Positions 45,147-57,640 are shown, numbered from the stretch's first letter. The stretch: 64,000 nt of DNA from Ashinkailepas kermadecensis (GCA_034440615.1 JAOTOM010004361.1:62001-126000); one strand, 5' to 3'. Numbers and translations are program-made. The notes: generated by a model from the sequence alone, not told the origin.

Positions 45147-45268
45147 ACTTGGTCCCCTTCTGCCCTCCCTGTCTGCTGACCACACCTCACCTGGGCCCCC
45201 TCTCCCCTCCCTGTCTGCTGACCACACCTCACCTGGCCCCCTCTCCCCTCCCTGTCTGCTGACCACCC
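45147..45268. repeat. 42-bp tandem repeat, 2.9 copies
   Basis: Unit CCTGGGCCCCCTCTCCCCTC + CCTGTCTGCTGACCACACCTCA, nearly identical copies. Confidence 0.92.
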
Positions 45269-46514
45269 CGCTGCTCATGTGCGCGACACCAACGGAGGAG
45301 GGGGAATAATCCAATGAGTAATGAGAAGCTCCTCCCCGCGCTGCCTACCGGTCCCAAGTTCCGACAATCTAGGGGTATATCCCGGGATATTGTATCCCGC
45401 GCCTGTCAGGGAAAGTGTTAAATATGCTCAGCAGATACAGCTATATATTTATCTCTACAGAAGCTTACATATAAATTCGATCTCTACTGATATGATCACA
45501 ACAAAATATTCGCTTCATCAGGTGCATGGCCAGAGTGTTGAATGTACGTTAGAGGGGGAAGAGGATGGGGAAGGTGGTACGTACATCTCAAGTGATAATT
45601 GATGAACAAATTCCAGCTATTATTGTGGAAGTAAAATTTGAATTGTGTGGTTGTCAGAATCTGCATTTTCAGCGTTCTACCGGATTCACTGTAGTTATGA
45701 ATACAGATACAACCTGAGTCTTTCCCTCGCTCAATGTGCCGCTGATTGAATGTATGCCGAAAAAAGGATCGTCGCCCTGAACTGGTTGAGATTAAGAAGC
45801 CATTCTTCCAGCAGCCTTCCAGCGTATGGGTCACATATTCCTGGACATGGTGATCCATGGCAGGATTCACCCTACCTGTTGAACTCAGGCGTCGCGTGAC
45901 TGTATCATTACAACTTCAAACATCCATTGTTTGCCAAACCACACGAATAAATCACTCTCGCCTTAATGACTTGCCAGCAGCTGTCCGGTGCATGTCGCAA
46001 GGGTCGTTCCCATTGGTACCGGTCCCTTAACCCGGAAGTCGCTGGGGGGGGGGGGGAGCTTTTTCCCATCAGGATATTCTGTGACAGGTTCCCAACCCGT
46101 ATAGATAATTAGGTGCCGCAAATGTCAGTACCTTCAAAAAGCACCTGGGTCACCTTTTGCTAGAACAATTTTTATAGGTCGCCCGAGGTCACGTGTCTGT
46201 GACCATTTTGAACCATAACCATTTTCAAGCAAGCAGAGATTTCACCAACTTTGGCCTAAACGTTTTATCTGCTCATCAGTACGATCATAGACATACAAGC
46301 GTGGCGTTTCTCTGACGCAACTATGCCAACATAATGCATTCATTATTACATTTCTTTTCGTGTTTTACAATCTACGCCTCGTGCCAGTCGTACCATCATT
46401 GATGCTAAATACACACATGCACATAATGTCACAATGACGAAGGCTTACAATTTTTAGACAATACTTAAAGAAAAATGCACCTTTTGTGGAGTCAATAGGT
46501 CATGCTATTTGATG
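45269..46514. other. Gap with no recognised gene
   Basis: A 124-codon minus-strand frame at 45496-45870 has a plausible amino-acid composition but no recognisable domain. At 46027 TTAACCCGGAAGTCGCTGGG with a poly-G run, followed by GGTCACC, AGGTCACG and TGTGACC words to about 46210, resembles the left end of a TTAA element. No right end was found. Confidence 0.35.
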
Positions 46515-47195
46515 ACAACATGAATACCACCGATATGGCCCACATAGCTAACCGCGTGCATACCACCGATGTGCCCCACATAGCTAACCGCGTGAATACC
46601 ACCGATGTGCCCCACGTAGCTAACCGCGTGAATACCACCGATGTGCCCCACATGACTAACAGCGTGAATACCACCGATGTGCCACACATGGCTAACAGCG
46701 TGAATCCCACCGATGTACCCCACATAGCTAACAGCGTGAATACCACCGATGTGCCCCACATAGCTAACAGCGTGAATACCACCGATGTGCCCCACATAAC
46801 TAACCACGTGAATACCACCGATGTGCCCCACATAGCTCACAGCGTGAATACCACCGATGTGCCCCACATAGCTAACAGCGTGAATACCACCGACGTGTCC
46901 CACATGGCTAACAGCGTGAATACCACCGATATGCCCCACATAGCTAACAGCGTGAATACCACAGATGTGCCCCACATAGCTAACAGCGTGAATACCACCG
47001 ATGTGCCCCACATAACTAACCACGTGAATACCACCGATGTGCTCCACATAGCTAACAGCGTGAATACCACCGATGTGCCCCACATAACTAACCACGTGAA
47101 TACCACCGATATACCCCACATAGCTAACAGCGTGAATACCACCGATGTGCCTCACATGGCTAACCGCGTGAATACCACCGACGTACCCACATAGC
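46515..47195. repeat. 36-bp minisatellite, about 19 copies
   Basis: Unit AATACCACCGATGTGCCCCA + CATAGCTAACAGCGTG. At 12 codons per unit the plus strand reads a dodecapeptide (NTTDVPHIANSV) for 230 codons. Two minus-strand frames are also open for 100-216 codons. Substitutions between units change amino acids freely in the plus frame (T to P, P to S or L, N to H, S to R), so there is no sign of selection for protein. Confidence 0.93.
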
Positions 47196-48415
47196 TAACC
47201 GCGAGGTTGTTGCCGAAGGTGTGCTGGTTATCGCCGATGATAAAATGAAGCTTTCATTGTGCCATACTATTAGGTCATCTTTTGTGCCATAATGGCCCCC
47301 ACCGTGCTGAACCTGAGATTCACTAGAGCATAGTGCTTTGCTGTTCAGTGTACAACGGTTCCTTAGTGCATCGATGCTGGGTTGCCGGTGCCCCAGAAGG
47401 TATTAATATGAAGGCATCATACGGAGTAAGGATTTCAGTACGTTTGTTGCCCTAGCTGTCTTTTTTACGTCCGCTGGCTTTGATTTTCGATTTAATAAAT
47501 CGTTCTGCTGCTGTCACTGGTTTAACTACCGGATGCCTTGGGAGTGAAGCCTCATCCGATTTGCAGAACAGCGGGACAACACAAGACGTATGATATCCGT
47601 CGCCAGGCTGACTGGCAAATCCACTTTCGCCGGCCAAGTGGGGGAGGGGCTCTTGAAGACTAACCTCTAACTTCCGATCTACGTATGCTAGGATGAAATA
47701 CAGTACACCACCTAAAAGCTGTAGTCATAGGTCATAGGTCATTGTAATCGAGGCTGGTTGGCGATATTGATCAGAGTGGTAACCCAATTACCAGGCTTGA
47801 GATTTGAATACCACTGAATTCGCAAACAGCTATTTTCAACGCGCTTACTTCGGATGTCGGGCTTGTCTGGTCTGACTTCCCAGGTCTCCGACGAAATGTC
47901 CCAGGCGCGAATTTAGCTACACGTTTTCACGGTTTGTGCATACAGCTGTCACGATACCAAAAACTGGTGGTTCGAGATTAGTGAGTATGCTCTATTTGTT
48001 TATTTATAGGTTAACTTCGTCGCTTATATAATTCACAGGTGTTCAGATCTGCATCATATTCTCACATGCCAGCGCTACGCACAGGAGAGAGCCCAGTGCC
48101 TTGGAACCAACAGGGCATTCCCCAGTCCCCTCGGAGTCCGCTCGGACTGCTTAGGAAAGGTGTGTCGCTACTTTGGAAACATGGGATTTCCCAATAAATA
48201 TTCAGGGCAGTGAATACCAGTCACCCAACTACAACACTAAAAAATGGCTATGACTAGGTAGTTTTCTGATCTGTTATGGACGCTAAATGATCTATCGTGG
48301 TCGAATGCCGTAAAACCCAATCACAGACACACACGAGGATGCCGGAGGAGCGCCTTTGTCCAGTTAGCAGTGCGTCGCATCTGTATGGGGGCACATCCCC
48401 CAGTCCCTCTTGGAT
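47196..48415. other. Gap with no recognised gene
   Basis: Includes a 61-codon minus-strand frame (47452-47637) with a basic, protein-like C-terminus (AAERFIKSKIKASGRKKDS). It has no recognisable family and could be a lone exon. The rest is featureless. Confidence 0.3.
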
Positions 48416-48419
48416 CCGG

Positions 48420-48985
48420 AAATGTTCTGACCATATTTCCTATGACCATAGACCTACTGACCACCGGACTTCTGGCTGTAGTTTCTCTGAGTGTAGCTTC
48501 TCTGGCCGTAGTTCTGACTGCATCCCCTATAGTCATAGATGTATTGACCGTATGCTTTCTAAACGCATGTTTCCTTCTGAAGCTAGACTTTCTGGTTGTC
48601 TTCCTTCTGGCCGTAGTCCCTATGACCAATGACCATTTACCAAGTGACTGTTGGCCTTCTGGCCGTAATACCTGTGACCGATGACCATTTACCAAGTGAC
48701 TGTTGGCCTTCTGGCCGTAGTCCCTATGACAGATGACCATATACCCAGTGACCGTTGGCCTTCTGGCCGTAGTCCCTATGACCAATGACCATATACCTAG
48801 TGACCGTTGGCCTTCTAGCCGTAGTCCCTATGACCAATGACCATTTACCTAGTGACTGCTGGCCTTCTGGCCGTAGACCCTATGACCGATGACCATATAC
48901 CTAGTGACTGTTAGCCTTCTGGCCGTAGTCCCTATGACCAATGACCTTGTGACCGTTGGCATTCTGGCCGTAGTGCTTCTGCACG
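48420..48985. repeat. 52-bp minisatellite, about 6.5 clear copies, with degenerate start
   Basis: Unit TTGGCCTTCTGGCCGTAGTC + CCTATGACCAATGACCATTTACCAAGTGACTG. Spacing is 52 bp where measured (48651 and 48703). The first 200 bp contain only scattered CTTCTGGCCGTAG and CCTATGACC words. Confidence 0.9.
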
Positions 48986-50104
48986 GAGATCTTGTGAGCG
49001 GGTCCGGTGCGGACACTTATGAGAGGTAATTTTTATGTTCAAAGGTGTTCTCCACGTAGCTGCTAATTTGGAAATTTCGTAATCACACCTCACCTGCACA
49101 CCTACCATGGAGGACAAGGTACTGTCACCCACTTTAAAATACAACCGTCATTGCCTGAAGATAGCTTCTTGTGTCCAAAATATCCCAATAATTTGTAAAA
49201 TTAGTTGCTTTTGAGAAATAAGTAGGCTGAGATCCCACTCCTCTCTATCTACCAACCTTGGTAGGAGTATCGCTGCAGATGGGAAGTGGGCTGCTGAATG
49301 TGACTGCATTTGCTGGGGGGGGGGGGTGAATTATTGATTGACACCACAATTTTAGGGAAAATACTCATGGATACGATGAAAATGGCATACGACGGTCATA
49401 GCAGAAGATTATCAAATAGTACGGTGGGTATTCCATATAAAGGCGGTGGATTTAGGTACCCATCCTAAATATGCACCAACGTTGAATACAACTGCGACTT
49501 AGTAGCAGCTACTGGAATAGAAGTAATTGCATATTTTGAAGATATTATACGTTTGTTATTATGATGCATGTTTAAATTTTGTTTTGATGCTCATGAATTG
49601 AAGGGAATGGTTTTGCGACTGGGTTTTTCACACATCTCCCAAAGTGTGTTATTATTGAAGTTCAGGTGATTCGCGATATATGTTAATATCACACGATATG
49701 TCAACACCACACGTTTTGCTTTAATAAAGCGAGAAAGAGGTTGAACTAGTTTGGGTTAGGTTGGGTGGTTTGAAACTCATGAATTTCACGGATATTTTTA
49801 GATTTGAGAGAAAAATATCTGAAAGAGGTTAGACTAGGTAGGCTAGGTTTTTATTTCACATTGACCTCGAACGTTGTGTCGGGCCCGCCACACATTTTCG
49901 GCGTCCACTATCCGTGTTGTGTTTTGTGGTGCGATTCGGCCGATTTCGACTTAAAAGCCGTTCCATGTAGCAGGCACCGCACAATTTGATATGCCGTACC
50001 CGCCAGCGGTCAGCGTTACTCAGGTCGCCCTAATTTCTATCGGACGGAACACCTTCGTCCCTGGAGCTGCCAGCGATTGAGGATGACTCAGATTGGATAC
50101 GCGG
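48986..50104. other. Gap with no recognised gene
   Basis: AT-rich. Poly-G at 49314-49328. Nothing else to report. Confidence 0.4.
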
Positions 50105-50480
50105 TTACTGACGTCCTGACGACCCATTTAGCTTGGGCGACGATTCCAGCTCTGCAGAGGCTGATTGATAATGTTGCATCTGCCCATCTTCAAACTGCCG
50201 TTCTTCCACTCGCTGCTGTCTGTCTTTAACCCATTGACGTTGGGCTGTCTCCTGCGCGTCAAGCGTGCGTATAGACATCTTCCTCGGCCCTCGCTGGTCC
50301 TTTAGAAACTTGAACCCTGCAGGCGGCACTTTGGTGTCGCTTAGACATCAGCAACTCCCTGAGGACCTGCACTGACAATGTGCTATGTTGAACAGTGTTG
50401 TGAACAACTGCATTTGCCTCCCGGCACCTCCTCTGATCCCTTTCTTCACTTATTACTCCCTTGGTATTTATTGTAGCCAT
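50105..50480 (-). pseudogene. Possible short coding remnant in two frames, unrecognised
   Basis: Two minus-strand frames join at about 50330. The first starts with an ATG at 50480 (MATINTKGVISEERDQRRCR). The second, one frame over, is a highly charged helix (DAQETAQRQWVKDRQQRVEE). Together they read like one helical, Gln/Arg/Glu-rich protein broken by a frameshift. I do not recognise the family. Confidence 0.3.
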
Positions 50481-52524
50481 TTCGCACTCTCTTGGCCCGT
50501 GTTTGGTGACACAATCTAGGTGCCCTCACCTCGCCACATATCCTATCACTTCCTCACTCATCGGTGCAGTGTGAACATGAGAGCGAACAAGTCTTTACTG
50601 GAGGGCTTCGATTTCGCAGGAACAGTGCTGTTGATCAGTAATATGTCGTAGCTTGTCACGTTCCTATTTGTTGGCAGCTCACTCGTAGGTAGACGACATG
50701 GCTGCCCTAAGATGCAATGTGCACTTTTGCTTCTTGACACCATCGTTGTTCAAAATGAATAGAACAGCGAATATTTTCAACACCAGGCACTTGTCGTGCC
50801 TGGTGTCCAACGCACGGGAGGGGCATTGTTTTGCGAAAATGCATGTTGCATTGGGATGATAGACCGTAAAACGAGGCCATTCATGCTGATCATACTATTA
50901 ACTTATTAGCTCGTTTGCACCACTCCTATCCCATTCGAACAACCCTTTGAGTTTCCGTGATCGAAGACCGGCAGAGCGTCGTTACGGGTGAAGACCGTAC
51001 CACCGTAGCAGTATTCTCGCCCGTACTGCTCAGCCGCCCGGCCCTTATTGCCGCGCGGCTGATCCAGGGGATGCAAACAGGTTCGCAACAGCTGATTGAG
51101 GTTACAGCCGAATCCGCCCTCGTGAAAACCCATTGACTTAACGCGGATAAGAAAATGTCATTTTGTAGATAGCCCAGTGTATAGATACGAATAGTCAAGT
51201 TTAAAATGTTTTACTGGCCCAGGTTCAAAATTGATTGCTGTATCTTTATTACTTTCTATTTACTTTTTATTTACTTTATTGTCTACTTTTTCACCTCTCT
51301 CTCCAGAACACCTGAAACTACTTTTCTTGAAATTATTACATGATCTTTTTCCTACGATATGCTGGCGCATATGCGTTCAGCGTTGACGTTACTGTTCTTC
51401 CGGCGTTTCCACAGTGCGATAGGACGCTTGTATCTTTGGTACGTGTTAGTGTAGCATTCCGTACGTGTTTTTATTTTCATGCAAGTCCTTTTTTCGTTAT
51501 TTAATAGTTACATAGATTCCTCTTTGTTTGTTCTCAATTATTGTGTTCCTCATTGTGTTGCTGCTCAGTGTAATCACCACCACAGAGCCAATAATTTCCG
51601 GTATATCACGTCATCGAAGCAGGGCCTTCTCTAACACGTTCACTGGGCGGGATGCATCCCACCTAGTGTTGTGAAATCCCACCTAGCGGAGCAAACAAAT
51701 ATAACCCATTCAAAAGGAGTTTCAATGGAGAAAGCAACCAAAACAAACCATACTATAGTTCTGGGAGCGGAAGTGACTTTTTTCCTAGGAACGGTGTCTT
51801 TTTTCAAGCAGAAAAAAGGTAAGCAAGTTGGCAGCATTTATACTGAGGTCAAAGCGACGAGGAAGGCTTGAATGTAACATGATTTTGTGAGATAAAAAAT
51901 CATGCTATAAAACCAACAATTTGGTCTATTAACGCTGATGTCACAGAAACATGACTATTCTAGACATTTACGCACAACCCGGGAGCGTGGCGACGCGAGC
52001 AAGGCCGCATGGCCGGAGTGACGAGAGCTAGATATTCATTTGCAGTATTTTCTTCGATGTTGCTAAAATCAAGTAACATATGAGGCTCGATAGATGCCTC
52101 TAGAAAGGCAAGGTATGCAACATAGTGAAATGTTGGTCGGCATTTTCTCTTCCAGGCGACACCAGGTGCACAAAGCTGAAAGTGGCTTGGATCAATTGCT
52201 GGGATCCGGTTGCGATGGTGGATCCAGGGGGCATCTTGGCCATGCTCCTCGAACTGCTTGTTTGACGAGGACAGCGTGGCTTAGTTCACCAGTGAAGTCT
52301 GCGACCAGTGGCCTGTCATCGAGCTCTCTAAGCGGGAACATGAAAAGACAAGTGCAAACTGGTGGTGACGCAGGACACGGCTACATACGTGCTGAAGCGG
52401 CTACTGTCAGCCTTCGTAAGCGTCACACCGCACAGCATTGCTACCGAGTGTCTCACCGCAACAGGAACAAGTCGGCGCACCGCATGAGTACGGCAAACGA
52501 CACGATGAACGACAGACTATACGC
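50481..52524. other. Gap with no recognised gene
   Basis: Minus-strand frames at 50906-51198 and a 176-codon plus-strand frame at 52094-52624 (Ser/Arg-rich, no domain) overlap other frames and are unsupported. The latter also runs into the inverted-repeat element at 52525. Confidence 0.35.
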
Positions 52525-53689
52525 GGCCTGCTTACACGCGGCAGAATTCCGGCAGAATCTTTCCTCGCAGACCCGACGTTCGCGACGTCGGCGGCAGAAA
52601 TTGGCAGGTAGCGGCAGAAATTAGCAGGCAGCGGCAGAAAGAAGCAGGCTGCTCTGACGCCACACTTCATTCTGAAAACGTCATACTAGCGGTCTGACCT
52701 CATATAGCCAATGCGCCATGAAGCGTCTCGGTTGCTTGTTTACTGCGCCACAATTGATATGCTGCAGTGCTAATTGACTCAAGTGGTGGTACCACTCACG
52801 GTATTACCCGGATAGCATAAACTCCTAGATATTTGGTTCTAGCTTATTACAAGAAGGGCTCTTGCACGTCAATGGTAATGGTTTTATATGGAGGGAATGG
52901 TAATGAGGTTACGATAACAGGGAAGCAGAGGAAAATATCTTCCAATTAAAGGACTGAAAATGGTGTCGAAAACTGCTCATTCCTACCAGGATGAGGGACA
53001 AGGGCGCAGGAACAGAACGGGGAGAGGGCTAAGCGGATAACGACCCCAACTTTGAAAAAGTTAATGATTAATCGTATGGGTGTTGCATGTAAATAATCCA
53101 CTTTTCAAAATGATTCGGGTTGCCAAGCTAAGCTTTGAGTTCATGCATTACATGCGACAACGAAAGCCTAATTTCAAACTTGGCAATTGGTGCTGCATCA
53201 GCAACATCAAAAGCGCACAAAGTTCCATCCCTGAGCAGACTCCATTTGGTGACATGAGCCTCCTTCCCCCAAAAACAGGTGAATTAGATATACTATCTTT
53301 TGAATCTACTTTGATTGCAGTGCCGGGCATATTACAAAGGACACAATTTACTCACCATTATGTCCATTCACAACACCCAGAGTATTCAATTTTAGCAAAT
53401 GTAACCTCCGAACAGCAACCATAAAACCGTCGGACGCGAGCGTCCGACGGCAGGACGCGGCAGACAACTTGAATATTTCAAGTTGTCTGCCGCCGACGTC
53501 GCCGACATCGACAAAGCTACTAAATCATAATCGCTATGACTAATACATTGCGTGACGTCATCCATTTATGCTGTGACGTCAGAGGTTGTGACCGTCGCCG
53601 ACGTCGGGTTCTGCTCGATTCTGCTCGGTTCTGCCAACGTCACGATTTTGCCGGGAGTCTGCCGGGTTTCTGCCGTGTGTAAACAGGCC
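52525..53689. mobile_element. 1.17-kb terminal-inverted-repeat element with strong hairpins
   Basis: The left end GGCCTGCTTACACGCGGCAG continuing AATTCCGGCAGA matches the complement of the right end (GGCCTGTTTACACACGGCAG continuing AAACCCGGCAGA), about 32 bp with few mismatches. CGGCAGAA-type words recur inside both ends. Near the right end are two almost perfect hairpins: CCGTCGGACGC/GCGTCCGACGG (53427-53450) and GCAGACAACTTGAA/TTCAAGTTGTCTGC (53460-53490). No transposase. No clear target-site duplication (right flank TTATC, left flank TACGC). The superfamily is unassigned. The 114-codon frame at 53080-53424 inside it is unrecognised. Confidence 0.75.
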
Positions 53690-54474
53690 TTATCAGCATC
53701 AACAGTGCGGGTACTGCGTCATTCGTTCCCCGCCCAGCAGTGGACGAGTATATAGCCAAAAAAGCGAGACGCGTTCGGCTCCCGGACCCACAAGCATACC
53801 AGAAGAGAGGGTTCGTACAGAAGTTCTACCGTTCAGAGGGAACGCTGTATGTAGAGTTGGGGGGCGCGCGCACCGGTGAGCCATCACACACGTCGACGCT
53901 GCCACGCATCCTGGACGCGCCGCCGGTGCGCGGCTGGAACGCCGAGCAGATCCGCTAGTGTGAGGCCGTGGCGCACTTGCCGAATATGAGCACCGGGTAC
54001 GGTGGCGCGAGCGGTATGTCAACGCCGACCGACTGCCCTTTCAGTGCGGCCGCCGTCGCCTCCCAATGCTTGTCGCATCGTTAGGCGTCAGACGCAATGT
54101 TAATGGGGACATCAGGGGATCTCCAGTAAAGAGAGAAAACAGGTAGGTTCCTGATGCCATTCAAGAACTCTGAAATATACGCGCCCGCGACAAGCGCGCC
54201 CGGATGTTCACTAGAGTGTGCGCGAAGAATATAGTTATAATTTATGAGACACTGTCTCCATAAAATATGATGCGTAGTGCATTTATGAAAGTTGGCTTGC
54301 CTTCAGGTGTTAATTGCATTGCCACTTACAGTGACCAGGCCGTCCCAGGCCGCCCGCCATTCATAATATGGCGTGCATAATACGGAACCATACCCTGAAT
54401 GTTAATGGTCCCCAACGCCAAAGTTACATTACGGCGTAGTTCTTCGATTTGTGGACATTCATCCATCGTCTTTT
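53690..54474. other. Gap; a short frame only
   Basis: A 72-codon plus-strand frame at 53740-53958 (MDEYIAKKARRVRLPDPQAY...) reads like protein but matches nothing I know. The rest is featureless. Confidence 0.3.
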
Positions 54475-56500
54475 GTATTGATAATGCGGCAAACAATTAC
54501 AAATTCGTACAAAATCACTGATGGTCTTATTTTGTTGGGTCCAAATCACGAACATAGTTTTTCCTGATCGCAACTGAGCTTAACGTTCGACAAATTCATG
54601 GCATTATAGCACAGTGCTGCGACTTTTTTTTAATTCCTCGCCCGTTTATCTGATATTGCAGCAAACAATTATAAATTCGTGGATGCTGAACTTACGACTA
54701 GGACCGCCGCCAGGGTCGCAATAGCGACCCTGGATAACTATAGTTATCGATTATGAGATAAAATTGATACGTTTTTATAAAAGTTCTTACTGGGGTAATC
54801 AACTTGAGATGCTTTTCTTTACATGTATCGAATTTCGGACGTCCTTTCGCAAAAAATTATGTGGGCATTTTGGGGTTGAAAGTAGCACGTCGTCAATCCA
54901 CTGATGTTGCAAACCGCATAAATGACGGCATCGTTTTGGGGGTCCAAATCCCAAACCGAATTTTTCATCAACCTGACCGCAACTGAGCTTAATGTTCCCC
55001 GAATTCATGATATTATATGGTGGTGCTGCGACTTTTTGAGATTCCTGGCCGGTTTGCTTGATATCGCGGCAAACAATTACAAGTTCGTGGATGGATCAAT
55101 GACGACATTATTTTGGGGGTCCAAATCCGGAAGCGAATTTTTTAACAAGATGTTCGCAACTAAGCTTAACGTTCGCCGAATTCATGACATTATAACGCAG
55201 TGCTGCGCCTTTTCGAGATCCATGGCCCGTTTTCTTGATATTGCGGCAAGCAATTACAAATTTGTGGATTGATCAATAACGGCATTGTTTTGAGGGTCCA
55301 AATCCCGAACCGAATTTTGGAACAAAATGACCGCAATTGAGCTTAACACGTGCCCTGGAGGGCTTCTGAAAATTACGCGCACTTAGGGGGGAGGGCGGAT
55401 TCCGTCCCCCCTAAGATCTCGGCTCCTATTCAAGCTGGAGGAACGAAATTCGCAGGGTGGATGGGTACGGTAGTGAACTCTATTGTGTGCAAATTTCAGG
55501 ACCTTAGGTTAATATCTTCAAGGTCAAATGAGGTCGCATTTGTCCAAAAAATCTTGTCTTGCGTGTCTTGGCTTGTCATCGTTATGGATCGCTGTGATTG
55601 TGTTTAAATGCTCCAAAATGGGCATCAATGGTGTTTTGGACATTACTAATGATGCAATACAGATGCTAAACCCGACATTTGACCTCAGGTCACCTATATA
55701 GCAGCACTTTATCAGGTCAGTTACCTGTTCCAGTTACCGGAACCGGGCCGCCCACCCAACTGCTCCGTCGGGCAGCTCGGCACAATCGGCTTCGCGAAGA
55801 AAGGAGTGAAGTACATGAATAAAGTATGGAAGCGCAATGATAAACAGTGCAAATGACAAACAGTAGTCCATTTATGACAACATTCCAGTTCACCAAGTTT
55901 GGCTCCATTAACCTGCCATGAACTTGACCTGATTTGACCTCGGTGACCTAACATGACCTTGGAACTATATAGTATATCAATATACATCGAACAAGTCGCT
56001 AGTGTTGCCAAGAACACCTCCCTTTTGCGGATATATGGAAAGCGTATCAGCGCCGATTTTTGTGGTCTGGCGCTACGAATTTTTTTCACTTTAACGGCTC
56101 TAACTCGAAAAAAAAATCGGCTGATTTCCATTTTTCTTGCTTTAAACAACGCGCCGGTCATTTCTAAGCAGGTACGCAGAAAATAGCGTATATCGACCGG
56201 TAAAATATGCCGTTATGTACGAAAATGCGGAGGGGTGGGCGGATTTCGCCCCCGCCCCCCTCCAGTGTGCGTGTTAATGGTCGCCGAATTCATATTATGC
56301 GGCGGTGCTGCGACTTTTTTAGATTCGTGACCCGTTTTCTTGATATCGCGGCAAACCATTAAAATTCGTGAATGATCAATGACGGCATTATTTTGATGGT
56401 CAAAATCTCGAAGCTAATTTTTCAACAAAATGATCGCAACTAAGCTTAACGTTCGCCAAATTAATGGCATTACAACGCAGTGCTGCGACTTTTTTTAAAA
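54475..56500. repeat. 177-bp satellite array, several monomers, interrupted twice
   Basis: The anchor AACTGAGCTTAACGTTCGCC-type sequence occurs at 54981, 55158 and 55335, exactly 177 bp apart, and also at 54572 and 56440. Each monomer also has GTGCTGCGACTTTTT, TTGATATCGCGGCAAACAAT and ATTTTGGGGGTCCAAATCC. An unrelated ~230-bp segment (54690-54919) sits inside one monomer, and the TTAA element at 55343-56277 inside another. Short frames that cross monomer junctions are not coding. Confidence 0.92.
55343..56277. mobile_element. TTAA-flanked AGGTCA-rich DNA transposon, copy 4 (inverted copy of 2657-3586)
   Basis: A 935-bp element between TTAA at 55343-55346 and 56274-56277. Its sequence is the reverse complement of 2657-3586 along its whole length (for example CTCGGCTCCTATTCAAGCTGGAGG against the right end of copy 1). 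It sits in the satellite at GAGCTTAACG, which is intact in the neighbouring monomers, so the neighbours are the empty site. Confidence 0.92.
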
Positions 56501-57000
56501 ACATTTATTGCATGGTTTCTTGGTTTTGTTGAATTTATGATAATGTCGGGCCGCTCTGCCTATAATTTCCTCCGCCGGCCGATTGGCGGCGCTAGTTTCG
56601 CCACCCGACGGCCGGAGGCTGATGTCCGCGCGTGTCACGTAACGCGTGCTCATGGCATCGCCGTGGATGTCGCGCCACCACAGGCGCTCGTAATCTGCTC
56701 CTGTGTCGATCGCGCTGCACCAGCCGTCGCCAGCCGCCCGCCCGCAGTCCGAGGCCTGTTCAGTGTCCACAGACCAGCAACGGCACAAATACCAACGCCG
56801 GCCGCCGGCGCCCGCTGCCCAGTCCTGCGTCTGTCTAGTCTGGCGCCGCGCTAGCGTACAGTTTGGCTTCGTCACCATCCCGTCTACATCCGGCACGGAT
56901 CCCAGTCAGCGGCAGCCGGTGGGTGTCGGATAGAGCCCCCCGCCACTTTCTTGAAACTCTTCGGTTTTCAGGCACGGTTTACAAAGTGCATACAAGAAAA
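56501..57000. other. GC-rich unique DNA, no gene recognised
   Basis: Several overlapping frames up to 133 codons, without recognisable domains. Confidence 0.35.
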
Positions 57001-57003
57001 AAT

Positions 57004-57004
57004 G

Positions 57005-57044
<40 letters not shown>

Positions 57045-57094
57045 CATATACATATGTATATATATGTATATATATTTATATATACATATGTATA

Positions 57095-57125
<31 letters not shown>

Positions 57126-57127
57126 AT
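57004..57127. repeat. (TA)n/(TATG)n microsatellite
   Basis: TA repeats with periodic TATG and TTTATATA interruptions. Confidence 0.95.
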
Positions 57128-57139
57128 GGAATCTTCTTC

Positions 57140-57640
57140 GCTCTCAGGGAACCTTGTTCATCCATTAGGGGCCGCTCTCAACCTCTGGAGAGTCCCAGTT
57201 CAGTCTTATCTGACACTTAGAGACCCTTTAGACCCTTCAGGGCTCTTTCCTGCTCTTAGGGACCCATCACAGTCCTCAATAGCCCTGTCTAGCTCTTAAC
57301 TCGAGGGAATATCATCTCTGAAATAGGCCTTCATCAGTAATCGACAACTTTTGGGGTTCTGTTTATCCATCAGAGGCCCTTTGAAACTCCAATAATATCC
57401 CAGCTTTCTCTGGCCTAATGCGCCCTGTTTATGACTCAGGGTCCTCAGGGCCCTGTTTATTCCTCCGCTGTTAGGGTCCCTATCGAACGAGGATTGCTTT
57501 TTCCAGCAATCCTCGGCCGCAACCCTATTCCAGCTTTTTCCAGCAGCAAATTTGCCCGGACCGTCTCCGTAGCCAGAGGTTCTCTTCATCAGCGTGAGGT
57601 TCGCTGTCAGCTCTAAGCCCTTCTCCATCAGCGTAAGCCG
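57140..57640. repeat. ~21-bp degenerate GGGCCCT-type array
   Basis: Loose repetition of blocks such as TTAGGGGCCGCTCTCAACCT, GACCCTTCAGGGCTCTTTCC and TCAGGGCCCTGTTTATTCCT at roughly 20-24 bp, like the arrays at 22926 and 26310, again beside a microsatellite. A 143-codon minus-strand frame (57296-57727) crosses it and is probably chance. Confidence 0.55.

Noticed and set aside
52094..52624. A 176-codon Ser/Arg-rich gene
   Set aside because: No domain, overlapped by an 87-codon minus-strand frame, and it crosses the boundary of the inverted-repeat element at 52525.
56863..57299. Tyr/Ile repeat proteins of 80-100 codons
   Set aside because: Translations of the (TA)n/(TATG)n microsatellite.
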